From: an uncultured Acidobacteriia bacterium
GTDB lineage: Bacteria; Acidobacteriota; Terriglobia; Bryobacterales; Bryobacteraceae
NCBI GenBank assembly: GCA_903875575.1
Contig: CAIQWJ010000078.1
Coordinates: 1 to 64,000, forward strand
Direction: 5' to 3'
Length of the DNA stretch: 64,000 bases
This document shows, one piece after another, positions 46,201 to 57,577 of the stretch. Numbering within the stretch: the stretch's first letter is position 1; every line of letters begins with the position of its first letter. The translations under genes and the position numbers were made by a program. Under the pieces are notes generated by a model. The model was not told the DNA's origin, did not search any database, and saw only the letters and a list, made by a program, of their open reading frames with translations.

Positions 46201-47199
46201 ATGAAGGATCTGGCGATTATCGGCGGCGGGAGCTGGGGCACAGCGCTGGCCTGCGTGCTGGCACCAAGGTTCCGGGAAGTCCGTTTGTGGGTGAAGGAAG
46301 CGGACCTGGCCGACCGCATGCGCGAGACGCGAGCCAACGACGTGTTCCTGCCTGGCATCCGGCTGCCGGAGAATGTGCATCCGGGGCACTCGCTTGGGGA
46401 CGCTCTCTACGGAGCCCACATCGTGCTCAGCGTCATGCCCTCCCACGTGGTGCGGGCGGTTTACGGGGAGATGCTGCCGTTTCTCACCCCCACCATGAGG
46501 CTGGTCAGTGCGACCAAAGGCCTGGAGGGCGGCTCCCTGCTGCGCGTGTCGGAGGTGATTCGGGCGGTCGTGGGCGACAGCTACCGGATTGCCGTGGTTT
46601 CCGGGCCCAGCTTCGCGAAGGAAGTGGCGGACGGAAAACCGACTGCCGTAGTAGCTGCTTCGAAAGATGCGGAGTTAGCGGCGGAGATCCAGAATGCATT
46701 CTCTGGCCCAACCTTTCGTCTGTATGCCGGGGACGATCCCGTCGGCGTGGAGATCGGCGGGGCGCTGAAGAACGTGATCGCGATCGGGGCAGGTATCTGC
46801 GACGGCCTCGGCGCGGGACACAATGCCATCGCGGCGCTGATTACGCGGGGGCTGGCGGAACTGACTCGACTCGCCGTGGCGGCGGGCGGGAAGCCAGCCA
46901 CGCTTTCCGGCCTGACAGGCCTGGGAGATCTGGTTTTGACGTGCACAGGAGACTTAAGCCGAAATCGCAAGGTTGGCTTGCAACTTGCTGCTGGGAATAC
47001 ACTTGGAAGCATAGTAGGATCGACTCCCATGGTTGCCGAGGGGATCAAGACAACGTCTGCGGCCATGCAGTTATCGGAGCGCTGGGGAGTCGAAATGCCG
47101 ATCACTGCCGAGATGCATGCCGTCCTGAACGAGGGGCGTGCCCCGGCGGAGGCGATCCGGCGGCTCATGGGACGAGCGCCAAAGGGCGAGTTCGCTTAG
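46201..47199 (+). CDS. gpsA: Glycerol-3-phosphate dehydrogenase [NAD(P)+]
   Basis: 332-aa enzyme reducing dihydroxyacetone phosphate to sn-glycerol-3-phosphate. Nucleotide motif IIGGGSWGTALA at the N-terminus, MPSHVVR, SATKGLE, SGPSFAKEV, the catalytic ALKNVIAIGAGICDGL with Lys, and GLGDLVLTCTGDLSRN. I use the ATG at 46201, since a longer frame would overlap plsY. Supplies the PlsY substrate. Confidence 0.96.
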   Translation: MKDLAIIGGGSWGTALACVLAPRFREVRLWVKEADLADRMRETRANDVFLPGIRLPENVHPGHSLGDALYGAHIVLSVMPSHVVRAVYGEMLPFLTPTMRLVSATKGLEGGSLLRVSEVIRAVVGDSYRIAVVSGPSFAKEVADGKPTAVVAASKDAELAAEIQNAFSGPTFRLYAGDDPVGVEIGGALKNVIAIGAGICDGLGAGHNAIAALITRGLAELTRLAVAAGGKPATLSGLTGLGDLVLTCTGDLSRNRKVGLQLAAGNTLGSIVGSTPMVAEGIKTTSAAMQLSERWGVEMPITAEMHAVLNEGRAPAEAIRRLMGRAPKGEFA

Positions 47200-47226
47200 C
47201 GCCCGCCCCTTGAACCGAAACTATTG

Positions 47227-47871
47227 ATGACTAACCGGGTTAGCAACGGTATGGAAGCAGTCTCGGCGCCCGATCTCGATGCGCAGTTGATGCTGCGCGT
47301 CCGCGAGGGCGACAACGACAGCTTCCGGTTACTGCTCGATAAGCATCGCAACCCGCTTGTTCATTTTCTGCAGCGGATGGTTCAGGATTCAGGTGTTTCG
47401 GAGGAACTGGCGCAGGAGGTGTTCCTGCGGATTTACAAGTCCAGGGAGACGTATGAGGCGTCGGCCAAGTTCACCACCTGGATGTTCCGGATCGCCTCGC
47501 GCGTGGCTCTGAACTGGCTTCGGGATGAGAAGCACGAGCGGGCTGCGGAACGCCTTGACGGTCCCAGGAACGGACAGAAACAGGGGTCAGACCGCGGCGA
47601 ACTACCGGTACGGGAGGTCCGCGATCTGCGGCCTACGGCGGAGCAGGAAATGCTCTACGAGAACCGGTTGCGGGAAATCAGGACTTCCATTGAAGCTCTG
47701 CCGGCCAAGCAGCGGGCGGCGGTGTTGATGCACAAGTACGAGGAAATGGACTATTCGCAAATCGCACATGCGCTGGAGTGTTCGGAATCGGCCGTAAAAA
47801 GCCTTTTGTTCCGTGCCTACGAAACGTTGCGCGCGCGGTTGTCCCATATGTCCACAGGAGCGGCAGTATGA
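47227..47871 (+). CDS. ECF-type RNA polymerase sigma factor
   Basis: 214-aa sigma70-family factor. Region 2 has VREGDNDSFRLLLDKHRNPL, EELAQEVFLRIYKSRETY and KFTTWMFRIASRVALNWLRD; region 4 has EALPAKQRAAVLMHKYEEMD, YSQIAHALECSESAVKSLLF. The linker (about 105-140) is long and charged. It is translationally coupled to the anti-sigma gene (ATGA overlap) and follows gpsA by 27 nt, so it may be read with the lipid genes. Confidence 0.93.
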   Translation: MTNRVSNGMEAVSAPDLDAQLMLRVREGDNDSFRLLLDKHRNPLVHFLQRMVQDSGVSEELAQEVFLRIYKSRETYEASAKFTTWMFRIASRVALNWLRDEKHERAAERLDGPRNGQKQGSDRGELPVREVRDLRPTAEQEMLYENRLREIRTSIEALPAKQRAAVLMHKYEEMDYSQIAHALECSESAVKSLLFRAYETLRARLSHMSTGAAV

Positions 47872-48389
47872 GTATTTCAGAGTTTTACCGGGAGCATGCC
47901 ATGACCAATTGCCCGACAGAAGACATTTTGCTGGATTACACGGCCGGCCAGCTGGGACCGGAACAGTCTGCGCAGTTTGAGCGCCACGCGGACGGCTGCG
48001 CACGGTGCTCGCAGCTACGGTCGGCGCAGGCGACGATATGGCTTGCCTTGGACGAATGGAAGCCCGCGCCAGTCAGCGAGGGCTTCAACCGCGAGCTGTG
48101 GCGCAAGATCGACGCGGATGCCAATTCCGGCTTCAGCAGGCTGAGGAGCGGCCTGCGGTTCAATCTGTGGAAGCAGGTTGCGCCGCTTGGCGTGGCCACG
48201 GCGGTTATTATTACGGCGTTTGTGTTCGATCACAATGTGAAGCAGTCGGCCCCGGTTCCGGCGGGCTCCGCAATCGTGGTCACGGTCAGCGACGCGGATC
48301 AATTGGAACGCACGCTGGACGACATACAATTGTTGCGAGAGGTGGACGCGGTGCAGACCGGTGCCAAGCCACAGACGGAGATCATGTAG
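47868..48389 (+). CDS. Anti-sigma factor with zinc-finger (ZAS-like) domain
   Basis: 173 aa. The N-terminal domain has CPTEDILLDYTAGQLGPEQ and the zinc motif H-x3-C-x2-C in FERHADGCARC. A single membrane helix (VAPLGVATAVIITAFVF) separates it from a short periplasmic tail ending LLREVDAVQTGAKPQTEIM. It should hold the preceding sigma factor at the membrane. Start chosen at the ATGA overlap with the sigma gene. Confidence 0.88.
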   Translation: MSISEFYREHAMTNCPTEDILLDYTAGQLGPEQSAQFERHADGCARCSQLRSAQATIWLALDEWKPAPVSEGFNRELWRKIDADANSGFSRLRSGLRFNLWKQVAPLGVATAVIITAFVFDHNVKQSAPVPAGSAIVVTVSDADQLERTLDDIQLLREVDAVQTGAKPQTEIM

Positions 48390-48440
48390 GGTCTGTCGGG
48401 GTGTAACGTCGGGAATAAAAAGGGAGTCTTTCGAGAGTAC

Positions 48441-49121
48441 ATGCGAACGATCTGGATTAACGGGAAGGACGTGGCCATCCTCAGACGGACTGTACCTTTC
48501 GTGTGCCTGGCCGCCTTGCTGGCAGCCGGATCGCCGTTTTTGGCCAGTGCTGCTGAACCAAAGCCTAAAACGCCGCCACCACCCAAGCCGGCCCAAGTGG
48601 CCGCGAAGCCCACTCCGTCCGCGCCCAAACCCGCGCAGCAAAAACAGCAGGAGATGCGGACCCAGGCGCAGGCTGTCAACAAGGAAGCCCAGGCTGCACA
48701 GCAGGCGCTTAACGCGCCGGTGAACCTTCCAGGCGGCCTTACGCTGCAGCGACTGGCCCAGATGACTACGGAAGAGCGGGCGGCGGCACTCTCGGGTCTG
48801 CCACCGGCACGGCAGCAGACGATTGAGCAGAAGGTCCGGAATTACAGCAACCTGCCACCGGAACAGCAGGCACGTGTGACGGACGAACTGGGCCGGCTTC
48901 AGGCCTTACCCCCGGAGAAACGTGCGCAGATCCGGGAGTCGCTTGTGGAACTGCGCAACACGCCTCAGCCGAGAGCCGTGGTCATCCGTGCGGAGTTAAA
49001 CAAGTTGAGCAAGATGAGCGAAGAAGAACGCGCGACCTACATGAGTAAGCCTGGCTTCATCCGCCGGTATTCGGAACCGGAGATCCAGCTCATGAATAAT
49101 CTGCAGGGAATCCTTCCGTAG
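48441..49121 (+). CDS. Exported DUF3106-like protein
   Basis: 226 aa with a signal peptide (RRTVPFVCLAALLAAGSPFLASAAEP), a Pro/Lys/Ala-rich linker, and helical repeats of the form L--M--EER-A-LS-LPP-RQ---E---NY--LPPEQ, typical of DUF3106. AGGGAG lies 11 nt upstream of the window TTTCGAGAGTAC before the ATG. Its position right behind a sigma/anti-sigma pair suggests a periplasmic partner or output of that stress circuit, which is inference. Confidence 0.8.
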   Translation: MRTIWINGKDVAILRRTVPFVCLAALLAAGSPFLASAAEPKPKTPPPPKPAQVAAKPTPSAPKPAQQKQQEMRTQAQAVNKEAQAAQQALNAPVNLPGGLTLQRLAQMTTEERAAALSGLPPARQQTIEQKVRNYSNLPPEQQARVTDELGRLQALPPEKRAQIRESLVELRNTPQPRAVVIRAELNKLSKMSEEERATYMSKPGFIRRYSEPEIQLMNNLQGILP

Positions 49122-49129
49122 CAGGGTCT

Positions 49130-50158
49130 TTAACGACCAACGCGCGACGCGAATTCGCGTGACGGCTTCTCCACCAACCGATAAAGTACCGCAGCCGCCA
49201 CGAGCGACGCGCATAAAGCAGCAATCGCCTCCGCTGACTGCATCCACCATGTTTGCGGCATGCGATGGGCGAGATTGACAACCCTGCCGCCGATGGGTAC
49301 GTGGATCAGGTAAAGGGAGTACGAGATGCTCCCCAGCCACAGCAAAAAGCGCGACTGGAGCGGTAAGCGCAAACGGTCGGCATACGCGATCAGCAGAGCC
49401 GCCGACAGGCTTGCCACTGCGATGGCGGGCCCCAAAACGTAGCCGAGGTCCAAAGTGGCAACCGCCAGGGTGGCGAAATACTGCCCCTTCGGCAGCAGGC
49501 CGGAACGAAACTGGAAGGTAACGATCCCCAACAGGAAGACGCAGGCCTCGCCAGGCAGCCAGGTATCGCGTCTGACAATGTGTGGCGCGATCAGGAATGC
49601 CATTGCCACGCATGCCCGGACAACCCGGGATGACGATACCACCAGAGGGAAGATCAGGCCAATCAGAACGTAATACTGAAATTCAATCGCAAGAGTCCAA
49701 AAGACGGGGCTCAGCCAGGGCTGCCCCGTAAAAGCGTTCAGGAAAGCGATGTGGCCGAAGACGGCGGCCCAGCCGATAAATGGCTGCGCACCGGCAAAAC
49801 CCGGCGTGTGGCTGGAGAGGTAACCCAGGATCAGTGTCAGCACGATCACGCAAAGGTACGGCGGGTCAATGCGAACCACGCGCCGCAGCAGGAAGCTCCC
49901 ATAGGACCGCAACCTGTAGTTCGCGCGATACAACGACCACGGCAGAACGAAGCCGGATATGACGAAAAAGACATCCAGCCCCAGATAAGAATAGTGTGAA
50001 AGCCGGGCCAGGACGGGCAGATGCGGCAGGAACTTTCCGCCACCCGTGAGGTGATACCAGGTCACAGAGACGGCGGCGAAGCCGCGCAGGAGATCTACGA
50101 CGCGGACACGTTCCGCGTCGTCGGAACGTCCGGAGGCTGGAACCGCGGGAACTGTCAC
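49130..50158 (-). CDS. Acyltransferase 3 family membrane protein (OafA/YrhL-like)
   Basis: 342-aa polytopic acyltransferase that probably O-acylates a surface sugar. RVRVVDLLRGFAAVSVTWYH with the catalytic His of this fold, YSYLGLDVFFVISGFVLPWS, RIDPPYLCVIVL, SPVFWTLAIEFQYYV, SISYSLYLIHVPIG and VEKPSREF. I prefer the GTG at 50158 (GGAG 5 nt before). The ATG at 50212 would lie inside the rpsA terminator hairpin. Confidence 0.88.
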   Translation of the reverse strand: MTVPAVPASGRSDDAERVRVVDLLRGFAAVSVTWYHLTGGGKFLPHLPVLARLSHYSYLGLDVFFVISGFVLPWSLYRANYRLRSYGSFLLRRVVRIDPPYLCVIVLTLILGYLSSHTPGFAGAQPFIGWAAVFGHIAFLNAFTGQPWLSPVFWTLAIEFQYYVLIGLIFPLVVSSSRVVRACVAMAFLIAPHIVRRDTWLPGEACVFLLGIVTFQFRSGLLPKGQYFATLAVATLDLGYVLGPAIAVASLSAALLIAYADRLRLPLQSRFLLWLGSISYSLYLIHVPIGGRVVNLAHRMPQTWWMQSAEAIAALCASLVAAAVLYRLVEKPSREFASRVGR

Positions 50159-50174
50159 ATAATCTCCGCCAACT

Positions 50175-50213
50175 AAAAAAGTGCCGCACCAGGCGGAACC
50201 CCGATGCGGCACT
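50175..50213 (-). terminator. Intrinsic terminator after rpsA
   Basis: On the minus strand GTGCCGCA ... TGCGGCAC is followed by T6. It lies about 72 nt behind the rpsA stop and upstream of the acyltransferase start. Confidence 0.9.
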
Positions 50214-50242
50214 CACGGAAGACCGGGAACCAGAAGCCCGTC

Positions 50243-50268
50243 GCAATAGTCGCTCCCGTACGGTCGCG
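50243..50268. repeat. Dispersed 26-bp repeat, copy 1
   Basis: gcaatagtcgctcccgtacg followed by gtcgcg matches 60932-60957 at 23 of 26 positions. Both copies lie in intergenic DNA just behind a gene end. Confidence 0.6.
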
Positions 50269-50284
50269 ATTCCTGAACGGGAGG

Positions 50285-52021
50285 CTAGACCGCTTCGATT
50301 TCGATCTTCTTCTTTTCAGCGTCGAGCTTCGTGATGCGGAAACTGCGCACCTGGCCGGGCTTGGGCACGTCGCGCTTTTCACTCGATTCCCCGGAACCGC
50401 CGGAACCCGCTCCACCCTTCCACTTGCTGGCCAGCATGGAAGACAGCGCGGAAACGTCGACGCTGGCAACGCGCTGTTCCTGCTTCTGTTCGTGCGCAAC
50501 CAGACTGTACGTGGCATGGACGCCTTCGCCCAGTTCCACGGTAACGCGGTTGCCCTTGACGTCCGAAACGCGGCCCGTCACCGTTTCGCCATCTTTGTGT
50601 TCGGCGATGAACTCGTCCACAGACGTCGGCTGCAGTTGCTTCAGACCCAGACGCAGACGACGCTTTTCGCGATCATTCTCGAGGACAATGGCCTTCACGA
50701 TCTGGCCGACCTTCAACTCATCCTGCGGGTGGTTGATCCGCTTGTCGTTGACGATATCGCCGACGTGGATCATGCCTTCAATGTCTTCCGAGATCTGGAC
50801 GAAGGCTCCGAACTGCTTGAGTTGCGTCACAGGGCCTTCCACGATGGAATCCACCGGGTAGCGAGTGGCGACGTCTTCCCACGGGTCGCCCAATGCCTGC
50901 TTGAGGCCCAGTGCGATGCGCTTATCGGCCGGGTTGACGCCCAGTACGACAACTTCCACGCTGTCCCCGGCTTTCAGAACATCCGAAGGCTTACGGATCT
51001 TCTTCGACCAGGACATCTCCGAAAGGTGAATCAGGCCATCAAGGCCGGGTTCAAGTTCCACGAACGCACCGAAATCAGTGACGCGCGCCACGGTACCCTT
51101 TACGCGGGAGCCAACCTGATACTTCTCGGCCGCAGTGCTCCACGGATCAGCCCGGAGCTGCTTCAGCCCGAGCGAAACACGCTGCTTGGCCGGATCGACC
51201 TTGAGGATCTTGACTTCCAGTTGCTGTCCGATGGTGAGGACGTCAGCGGGCTTATTGACGCGGCCATGAGAGATGTCAGCCACGTGCAGCATGCCGTCGA
51301 TGCCGCCGATATCGACGAAGGCACCGTAATCGAGCAGACTGCGAACGGTGCCGTGCACCACGGAGCCGGCCTGCATATGCGCCAGGAGATCTTCCTTGGC
51401 GCGTGCGCGCTCTTCTTCCATCACGGCGCGGCGGTCCACCACCACGTCTTCTTTTTCGGTATCGAGCTTAATGACGCGGCAGGCGATTTCCTGGCCGACC
51501 ATAGTCTGCATCTCAGGCACATCGCGGGCACCGGAACGGGACGCCGGCATGAAAGCCCGGACGCCTACGTCAACGGCGAGACCACCCTTGATGACCTGCG
51601 TCACAACGCCGGAAATCGTCAGTTTTTCGTCAAACGCTTTCTGGAGATTGGACCAGTCCCTGGGTCGCTCCACTTTGATGAGAGAGAGCTGGAAGTAGCC
51701 TTCGCTGTTGCGGCTGCCAACCGAGACCTGAACCGTGTCGCCGGGCTTCACCGGGATGGGCCCCTGATCGTCGACAAGCGCCGCGAGAGGCAGCACACCT
51801 TCCGTCTTCTGGCCGATGTCGAAGAACACACTTTCGGCATTGACGGCAACGACTACCGCGGGTACGGTGGCCGCTACGCCTCTGTCGCGCGGAGCTTCCT
51901 GCGCCTGGCTCTGTTCAAACTGGTTGAGGATATCGCCGAAAGAGCTTTCCGATTCTGTCGGATTGAGCCCTTCCGTGTCGCGAACGTCTTCTTCGCGAAC
52001 GGGCGTGGAGGGATTGGACAT
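50285..52021 (-). CDS. rpsA: 30S ribosomal protein S1
   Basis: 578 aa with six S1/OB RNA-binding repeats, for example GTVRSLLDYGAFVDIGGIDG, GTVARVTDFGAFVELEPGLD and GPVTQLKQFGAFVQISEDIE, preceded by an acidic N-terminal tail. S1 brings mRNA to the 30S subunit. The length and repeat number match full-length S1. It is transcribed alone, divergent from lipA, and ends at a strong terminator. Confidence 0.96.
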   Translation of the reverse strand: MSNPSTPVREEDVRDTEGLNPTESESSFGDILNQFEQSQAQEAPRDRGVAATVPAVVVAVNAESVFFDIGQKTEGVLPLAALVDDQGPIPVKPGDTVQVSVGSRNSEGYFQLSLIKVERPRDWSNLQKAFDEKLTISGVVTQVIKGGLAVDVGVRAFMPASRSGARDVPEMQTMVGQEIACRVIKLDTEKEDVVVDRRAVMEEERARAKEDLLAHMQAGSVVHGTVRSLLDYGAFVDIGGIDGMLHVADISHGRVNKPADVLTIGQQLEVKILKVDPAKQRVSLGLKQLRADPWSTAAEKYQVGSRVKGTVARVTDFGAFVELEPGLDGLIHLSEMSWSKKIRKPSDVLKAGDSVEVVVLGVNPADKRIALGLKQALGDPWEDVATRYPVDSIVEGPVTQLKQFGAFVQISEDIEGMIHVGDIVNDKRINHPQDELKVGQIVKAIVLENDREKRRLRLGLKQLQPTSVDEFIAEHKDGETVTGRVSDVKGNRVTVELGEGVHATYSLVAHEQKQEQRVASVDVSALSSMLASKWKGGAGSGGSGESSEKRDVPKPGQVRSFRITKLDAEKKKIEIEAV

Positions 52022-52117
52022 GAGAATTTACTTTAATATTGTGGCACATGACCGGTTGAGGTTTGCAACCGGTCTGCATGGCAGGCGGCGGCGGGGCGCG
52101 GCGGCCACATCTCAAGT

Positions 52118-52123
52118 TAGACT
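52118..52123 (+). promoter_or_regulatory. -10-like TAGACT deciding the lipA GTG start
   Basis: TAGACT ends 7 nt before the GTG at 52131, and no ATG fits the LipA N-terminus. The -35 region is GC-rich and unconvincing. Confidence 0.45.
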
Positions 52124-52130
52124 GAGTGCA

Positions 52131-54208
<2,078 letters not shown>

Positions 54209-54213
<5 letters not shown>

Positions 54214-55393
54214 GCGTATAGATCGCATTGAAACCGTTCAGGTGCCGCCTCGCTGGGGGCTGCTTCGTATCGTCGTGGAAGATGGCACGGTGGGTTACGG
54301 AGACTACAGTGTGGAAGGCCAACTGAGTTCCACTGAGGCGCTGGTCCACGAACTTTCCGAGCATTTCATTGGACAAGACGCTCGCGACCTGAAGCGCCTG
54401 GTGCGCGGCTGCTACGACCAGAATTTCTATCACGGCGGCGCGCACTACATGTCGGCGCTCGGCGGCATCGAGATGGCGCTCTGGGATATTGTGGGCAAGA
54501 GCCTGGGCCAGCCCGTTCACAGAATGCTGGGCGGCCGGGTTCGCGACAAAGTCAAGGTCTATCGCTGGGCGGGCGGCAACAACAACGCTCCGGGAGCCGC
54601 GGCGGAAGAAGCCGCAAGAGTGGTAGCGGAGGGCGCGCGTGCACTGAAGATGAACGCCTGCCCACCACTGGCCGCCATCGACACCTACGGCGGTATTCGT
54701 GCGGCGGTGGATCGCGCGCGGGCGGTTCGCGACGCCGTGGGGCCGGAAGTGGATATCGCGTTCGATTTCCACGGGCGCTGCAATGTTCCGATGGCGCGAA
54801 GGCTGGCTAAGGAACTGGAGTTCGCGAGTCCGCTGTTCTACGAGGAACCTGTCAGGCCCGAATACAACCGCTGGCTGCCGGAGATTGCGGGCATTACACA
54901 CGTGCCCATTGCGACCGGCGAGCGCATGCACACCGTAGCGGAGTTTGCGGCCGTCCTTGCCGCGAAGGGCGCGCATATTCTGCAACCCGACGTCGTTCAC
55001 ATCGGCGGCATCATGAACACGGCCGAAGTGGCGGCGCTGGCCGAAGCCAACGGGATCGCGCTGGCCCCGCACTGTCCCCTTTCTCCAATCATGTTCATGG
55101 CGTCCATGCAGGTGGTGGCGCAGTCCCGGGCTGGCTGGATTCTCGAATGGTCCAAGGGGATTCACTACAACTCTCACGGTGCGAAAGGGTCGGTGGACCC
55201 CTGGCTGCGTTACGTCGCGGAGAAGGATTGGCCGTTGTTCGATACCGACGACACTGGGCACCTGCCCGTCACCGAGCGCGCCGGATTGGGCGTGGATATC
55301 GACTGGGAAGAAGTGAAGCGCGGCGCTGTTGAAGGCACAAAATGGCGCGATCAACTCATGGAACTGCCGGACGGCACGAAGGCTAACTGGTAG
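54209..55393 (+). CDS. dgoD: Galactonate dehydratase-like enolase-superfamily enzyme
   Basis: 394-aa mandelate racemase/muconate lactonizing-type barrel. Metal ligands appear as Asp in IAFDFHGRC, Glu in YEEPVRPEY and Glu in ATGERMHT; LAPHCPLSP supplies the catalytic His region. ALKMNACPPL and GRCNVP fit galactonate dehydratases rather than racemases. It should dehydrate an acid sugar, galactonate being the best guess. No other DeLey-Doudoroff genes are near. GTG start. Confidence 0.82.
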
Positions 55394-55408
55394 TTAGCCT
55401 GGCGCAAA

Positions 55409-56233
55409 TCAGCCCGGGCCCGGCATCGTCTGCAGTACTTCGCCGCGTTTGATTTCGGCGAAACGCGTAAGTATTTCTTCGTGCAGCAAACCGTTATCGG
55501 TCAGAATGTCGACGGACTTCATGGAGTGCGGGCGGCCAAGCGTGTCTGTGCAGGCACCCCCTGCTTCTGTCACCAATAACTTGCCGGCCGCCAGATCCCA
55601 GGGGCTCAGACCGCCCTCCCAAAAGGCGTCCAGCCTGCCGCAGGCAGTAGAGGCCAGATCGAGGGCCGCCGAACCGGCGCGCCGCACGCCGTGACTCTCC
55701 ACCGTCAGCTGATAAAAGTAATGGATATTCGCGCTGTTGCTGCGATTGTCGTTGGGAAAGCCTGTACATGTCAGGCTCTTCGCCAGACTGTCGACGCGCG
55801 AAACATGGATTCGCCTGCCATTCAGAAAGGCTCCGGCACCCTTCTCGCAGGCAAATAGCTCGTTGCGTGTGGGATCGAAGACGACGCCGACAATCAGTTC
55901 TCCCGCCTTTTCGAGCGCCATTGTCACGCTCCATATCGGGTAGCCATGGGCGAAGTTCGTCGTCCCGTCAAGCGGGTCCACATACCAGCGGTATTCGGAG
56001 GCACATTCCTGGCCGCCACCTTCTTCCGCCTGAATGGAGTGTGACGGAAAGTACTCGCGAAGGCGCTCTACGACCAGCTTTTCCGAGGCGCGGTCCGCCT
56101 CAGTTACCAGATTGAATTCAGTCTTCAGATCGTACCCGCTCTGCCCCTCAAGAGATCGGCGTTCGAAGTGGTAACGAAGCAGATTACCAGCGGCGAGCGA
56201 TATCTCAATGGCCGCCTCCAGATGTGAAGGCAT
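55409..56233 (-). CDS. suhB: Inositol monophosphatase family protein
   Basis: 274-aa Mg2+-dependent phosphatase. Metal ligands Glu70 (QAEEGGG), Asp86 and Asp89 (YVDPLDGTTNFAHGYP) and a late Asp in GLSPWDLAAGKLLVTEAGG are all present. SuhB proteins dephosphorylate inositol phosphates and also act in ribosome biogenesis. It starts 3 nt after hfq in the same operon. Confidence 0.93.
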   Translation of the reverse strand: MPSHLEAAIEISLAAGNLLRYHFERRSLEGQSGYDLKTEFNLVTEADRASEKLVVERLREYFPSHSIQAEEGGGQECASEYRWYVDPLDGTTNFAHGYPIWSVTMALEKAGELIVGVVFDPTRNELFACEKGAGAFLNGRRIHVSRVDSLAKSLTCTGFPNDNRSNSANIHYFYQLTVESHGVRRAGSAALDLASTACGRLDAFWEGGLSPWDLAAGKLLVTEAGGACTDTLGRPHSMKSVDILTDNGLLHEEILTRFAEIKRGEVLQTMPGPG

Positions 56234-56236
56234 CTT

Positions 56237-56476
56237 CTACGCGACCTCGTAGAGGTACTTGATGTCGTGTTTGAAAATGAACAGGTTCGGCTCGTTTTGG
56301 CGCGTAATCCGAATAAACCGCTGGTCGTAATATTCAATGATGCCGCCAACTGTCTCGTTATCGGCCAGCTTGACGCGAACGGGAATCTTCTTTTCAATGA
56401 GGTGCTTCAGGTACCTTGTTTCCTCAAACGTCTGTTCCACGGGCCGTAGGGCCTTTGCTTTGGTTGCTGGCTTCAT
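56237..56476 (-). CDS. hfq: Hfq-like Sm RNA chaperone
   Basis: 79 aa with an Sm fold: ETRYLKHLIEKKIPVRVKL and GGIIEYYDQRFIRITRQNE (Sm1), then FIFKHDIKYLYE (Sm2, with the KH of Hfq in place of KHAIS). The N-terminal tail is basic. It probably binds small RNAs and mRNA, but the Sm2 box departs from the enterobacterial form. It lies between the VWA and suhB genes. Confidence 0.78.
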   Translation of the reverse strand: MKPATKAKALRPVEQTFEETRYLKHLIEKKIPVRVKLADNETVGGIIEYYDQRFIRITRQNEPNLFIFKHDIKYLYEVA

Positions 56477-56494
56477 TGAGAGTCGTTTTCCCGA

Positions 56495-57577
56495 TCAGTT
56501 TCCGATACGCTGCGGCTGTTTTGGCGCCGGCGGCACCGGCTTTTTCGGCGTCCGGATGGTCTCATCAGACGGCGTGACTGTTACGCTTTGCGACTGATTG
56601 CCCTGCGGCGAACCAGCCCCGGATTGCGCGACCGCCTCTCCATAGTATCCACTGCGTGCCGATACTTTCCACGCCGGTGTCGCGGAAGAACCGGTGACGG
56701 TCACCTGCAGGCTATGGAAACGGTCGGCAGTCAGGGGCGCACCCTTCGGATAAAATGCCAAAAGGTACTGGGTGCGGAGATCCCGCAGAATCCCGTCGAA
56801 GGCTTTATCTAATTCAGTCCCCAGCGTGGGCGCAAACACCTGGCCGCCGGTGCGCTGAGAAAGAGTGGTGAGAGCATTCTCGCCGCCGATATTGCGGCCT
56901 GCATCATTGGTAACCGGAACCACAAGAATGGGATAGATCACGGCATCCGCCAGTTGTGCCGCCTCCGCGGCGAGCTGAAAGGAAGTCCTGCTAAGCGTAT
57001 CGCCGCCATCCGTGACCACGACCAGAACCTTGCGCCCCGGCCTGCCTTCAATATCGCGCGATGCGAGCAGGATGGCGTCATAAAGCGAGGTCCCTGCCTC
57101 GCCATGCAGCAGCCGCAGTTGACGGTCTATCGTGGCGGGATCGCGCGTGAAGCCGACCTGTTTTACGACCTCCCAGTTGAAACTGTACAAGGCGACGGCA
57201 TCCTGGGGATTTCCGCTGCGGGTGACCGCGCGGACAAAACGAGTGACGGAATCCGTCTCATATTTGAGGTCCTTCGCGGTGGAGCCGCTGGCGTCAATCA
57301 GGACGGCGATCGAAAGCGGCTGTTCGGTCTCTCGCTCGAAGACGGCAATTTGCTGGATTGCCCCGTTATCGCGGACCGCAAAATCGGCTTTCTCAAGTGA
57401 GCCAACCAGTGCCCCGTTCGCATCCTTGACCGTAGCGAGAATTCTGACCAGTTGGACGTTAGCGCTGAAAGTGGGAGGAGCGGCCTGCTGGGCAGGGACA
57501 CTGCCGCACAGCATCAGGCAGCCCGCGAGGCAGGCGGCGAGCTTACTCGGCGGCAACAGTGCCGGCGCGCGGAGCAT
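56495..57577 (-). CDS. Secreted VWFA-related acidobacterial protein
   Basis: 360 aa. Signal peptide (LAACLAGCLMLCGSVPAQQ), a VRILATVKDANGALVGSLEK region, then a von Willebrand A domain with MIDAS motif D-x-S-x-S (VLIDASGSTAKDL), VVVTDGGDTLS and a C-terminal sandwich (YLLAFYPKG). The arrangement matches the acidobacterial VWFA-related family (TIGR03436 type). The last 50 residues are Pro/Gln/Thr-rich. I use the ATG at 57577; it overlaps the moaDE 3' end by 35 nt. Confidence 0.85.
   Translation of the reverse strand: MLRAPALLPPSKLAACLAGCLMLCGSVPAQQAAPPTFSANVQLVRILATVKDANGALVGSLEKADFAVRDNGAIQQIAVFERETEQPLSIAVLIDASGSTAKDLKYETDSVTRFVRAVTRSGNPQDAVALYSFNWEVVKQVGFTRDPATIDRQLRLLHGEAGTSLYDAILLASRDIEGRPGRKVLVVVTDGGDTLSRTSFQLAAEAAQLADAVIYPILVVPVTNDAGRNIGGENALTTLSQRTGGQVFAPTLGTELDKAFDGILRDLRTQYLLAFYPKGAPLTADRFHSLQVTVTGSSATPAWKVSARSGYYGEAVAQSGAGSPQGNQSQSVTVTPSDETIRTPKKPVPPAPKQPQRIGN

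Noticed and set aside
50204-52036. 610-aa plus-strand open frame opposite rpsA
   Set aside because: It is entirely antisense to a textbook S1 protein, with composition dominated by His, Arg and Asp and no recognisable motif.
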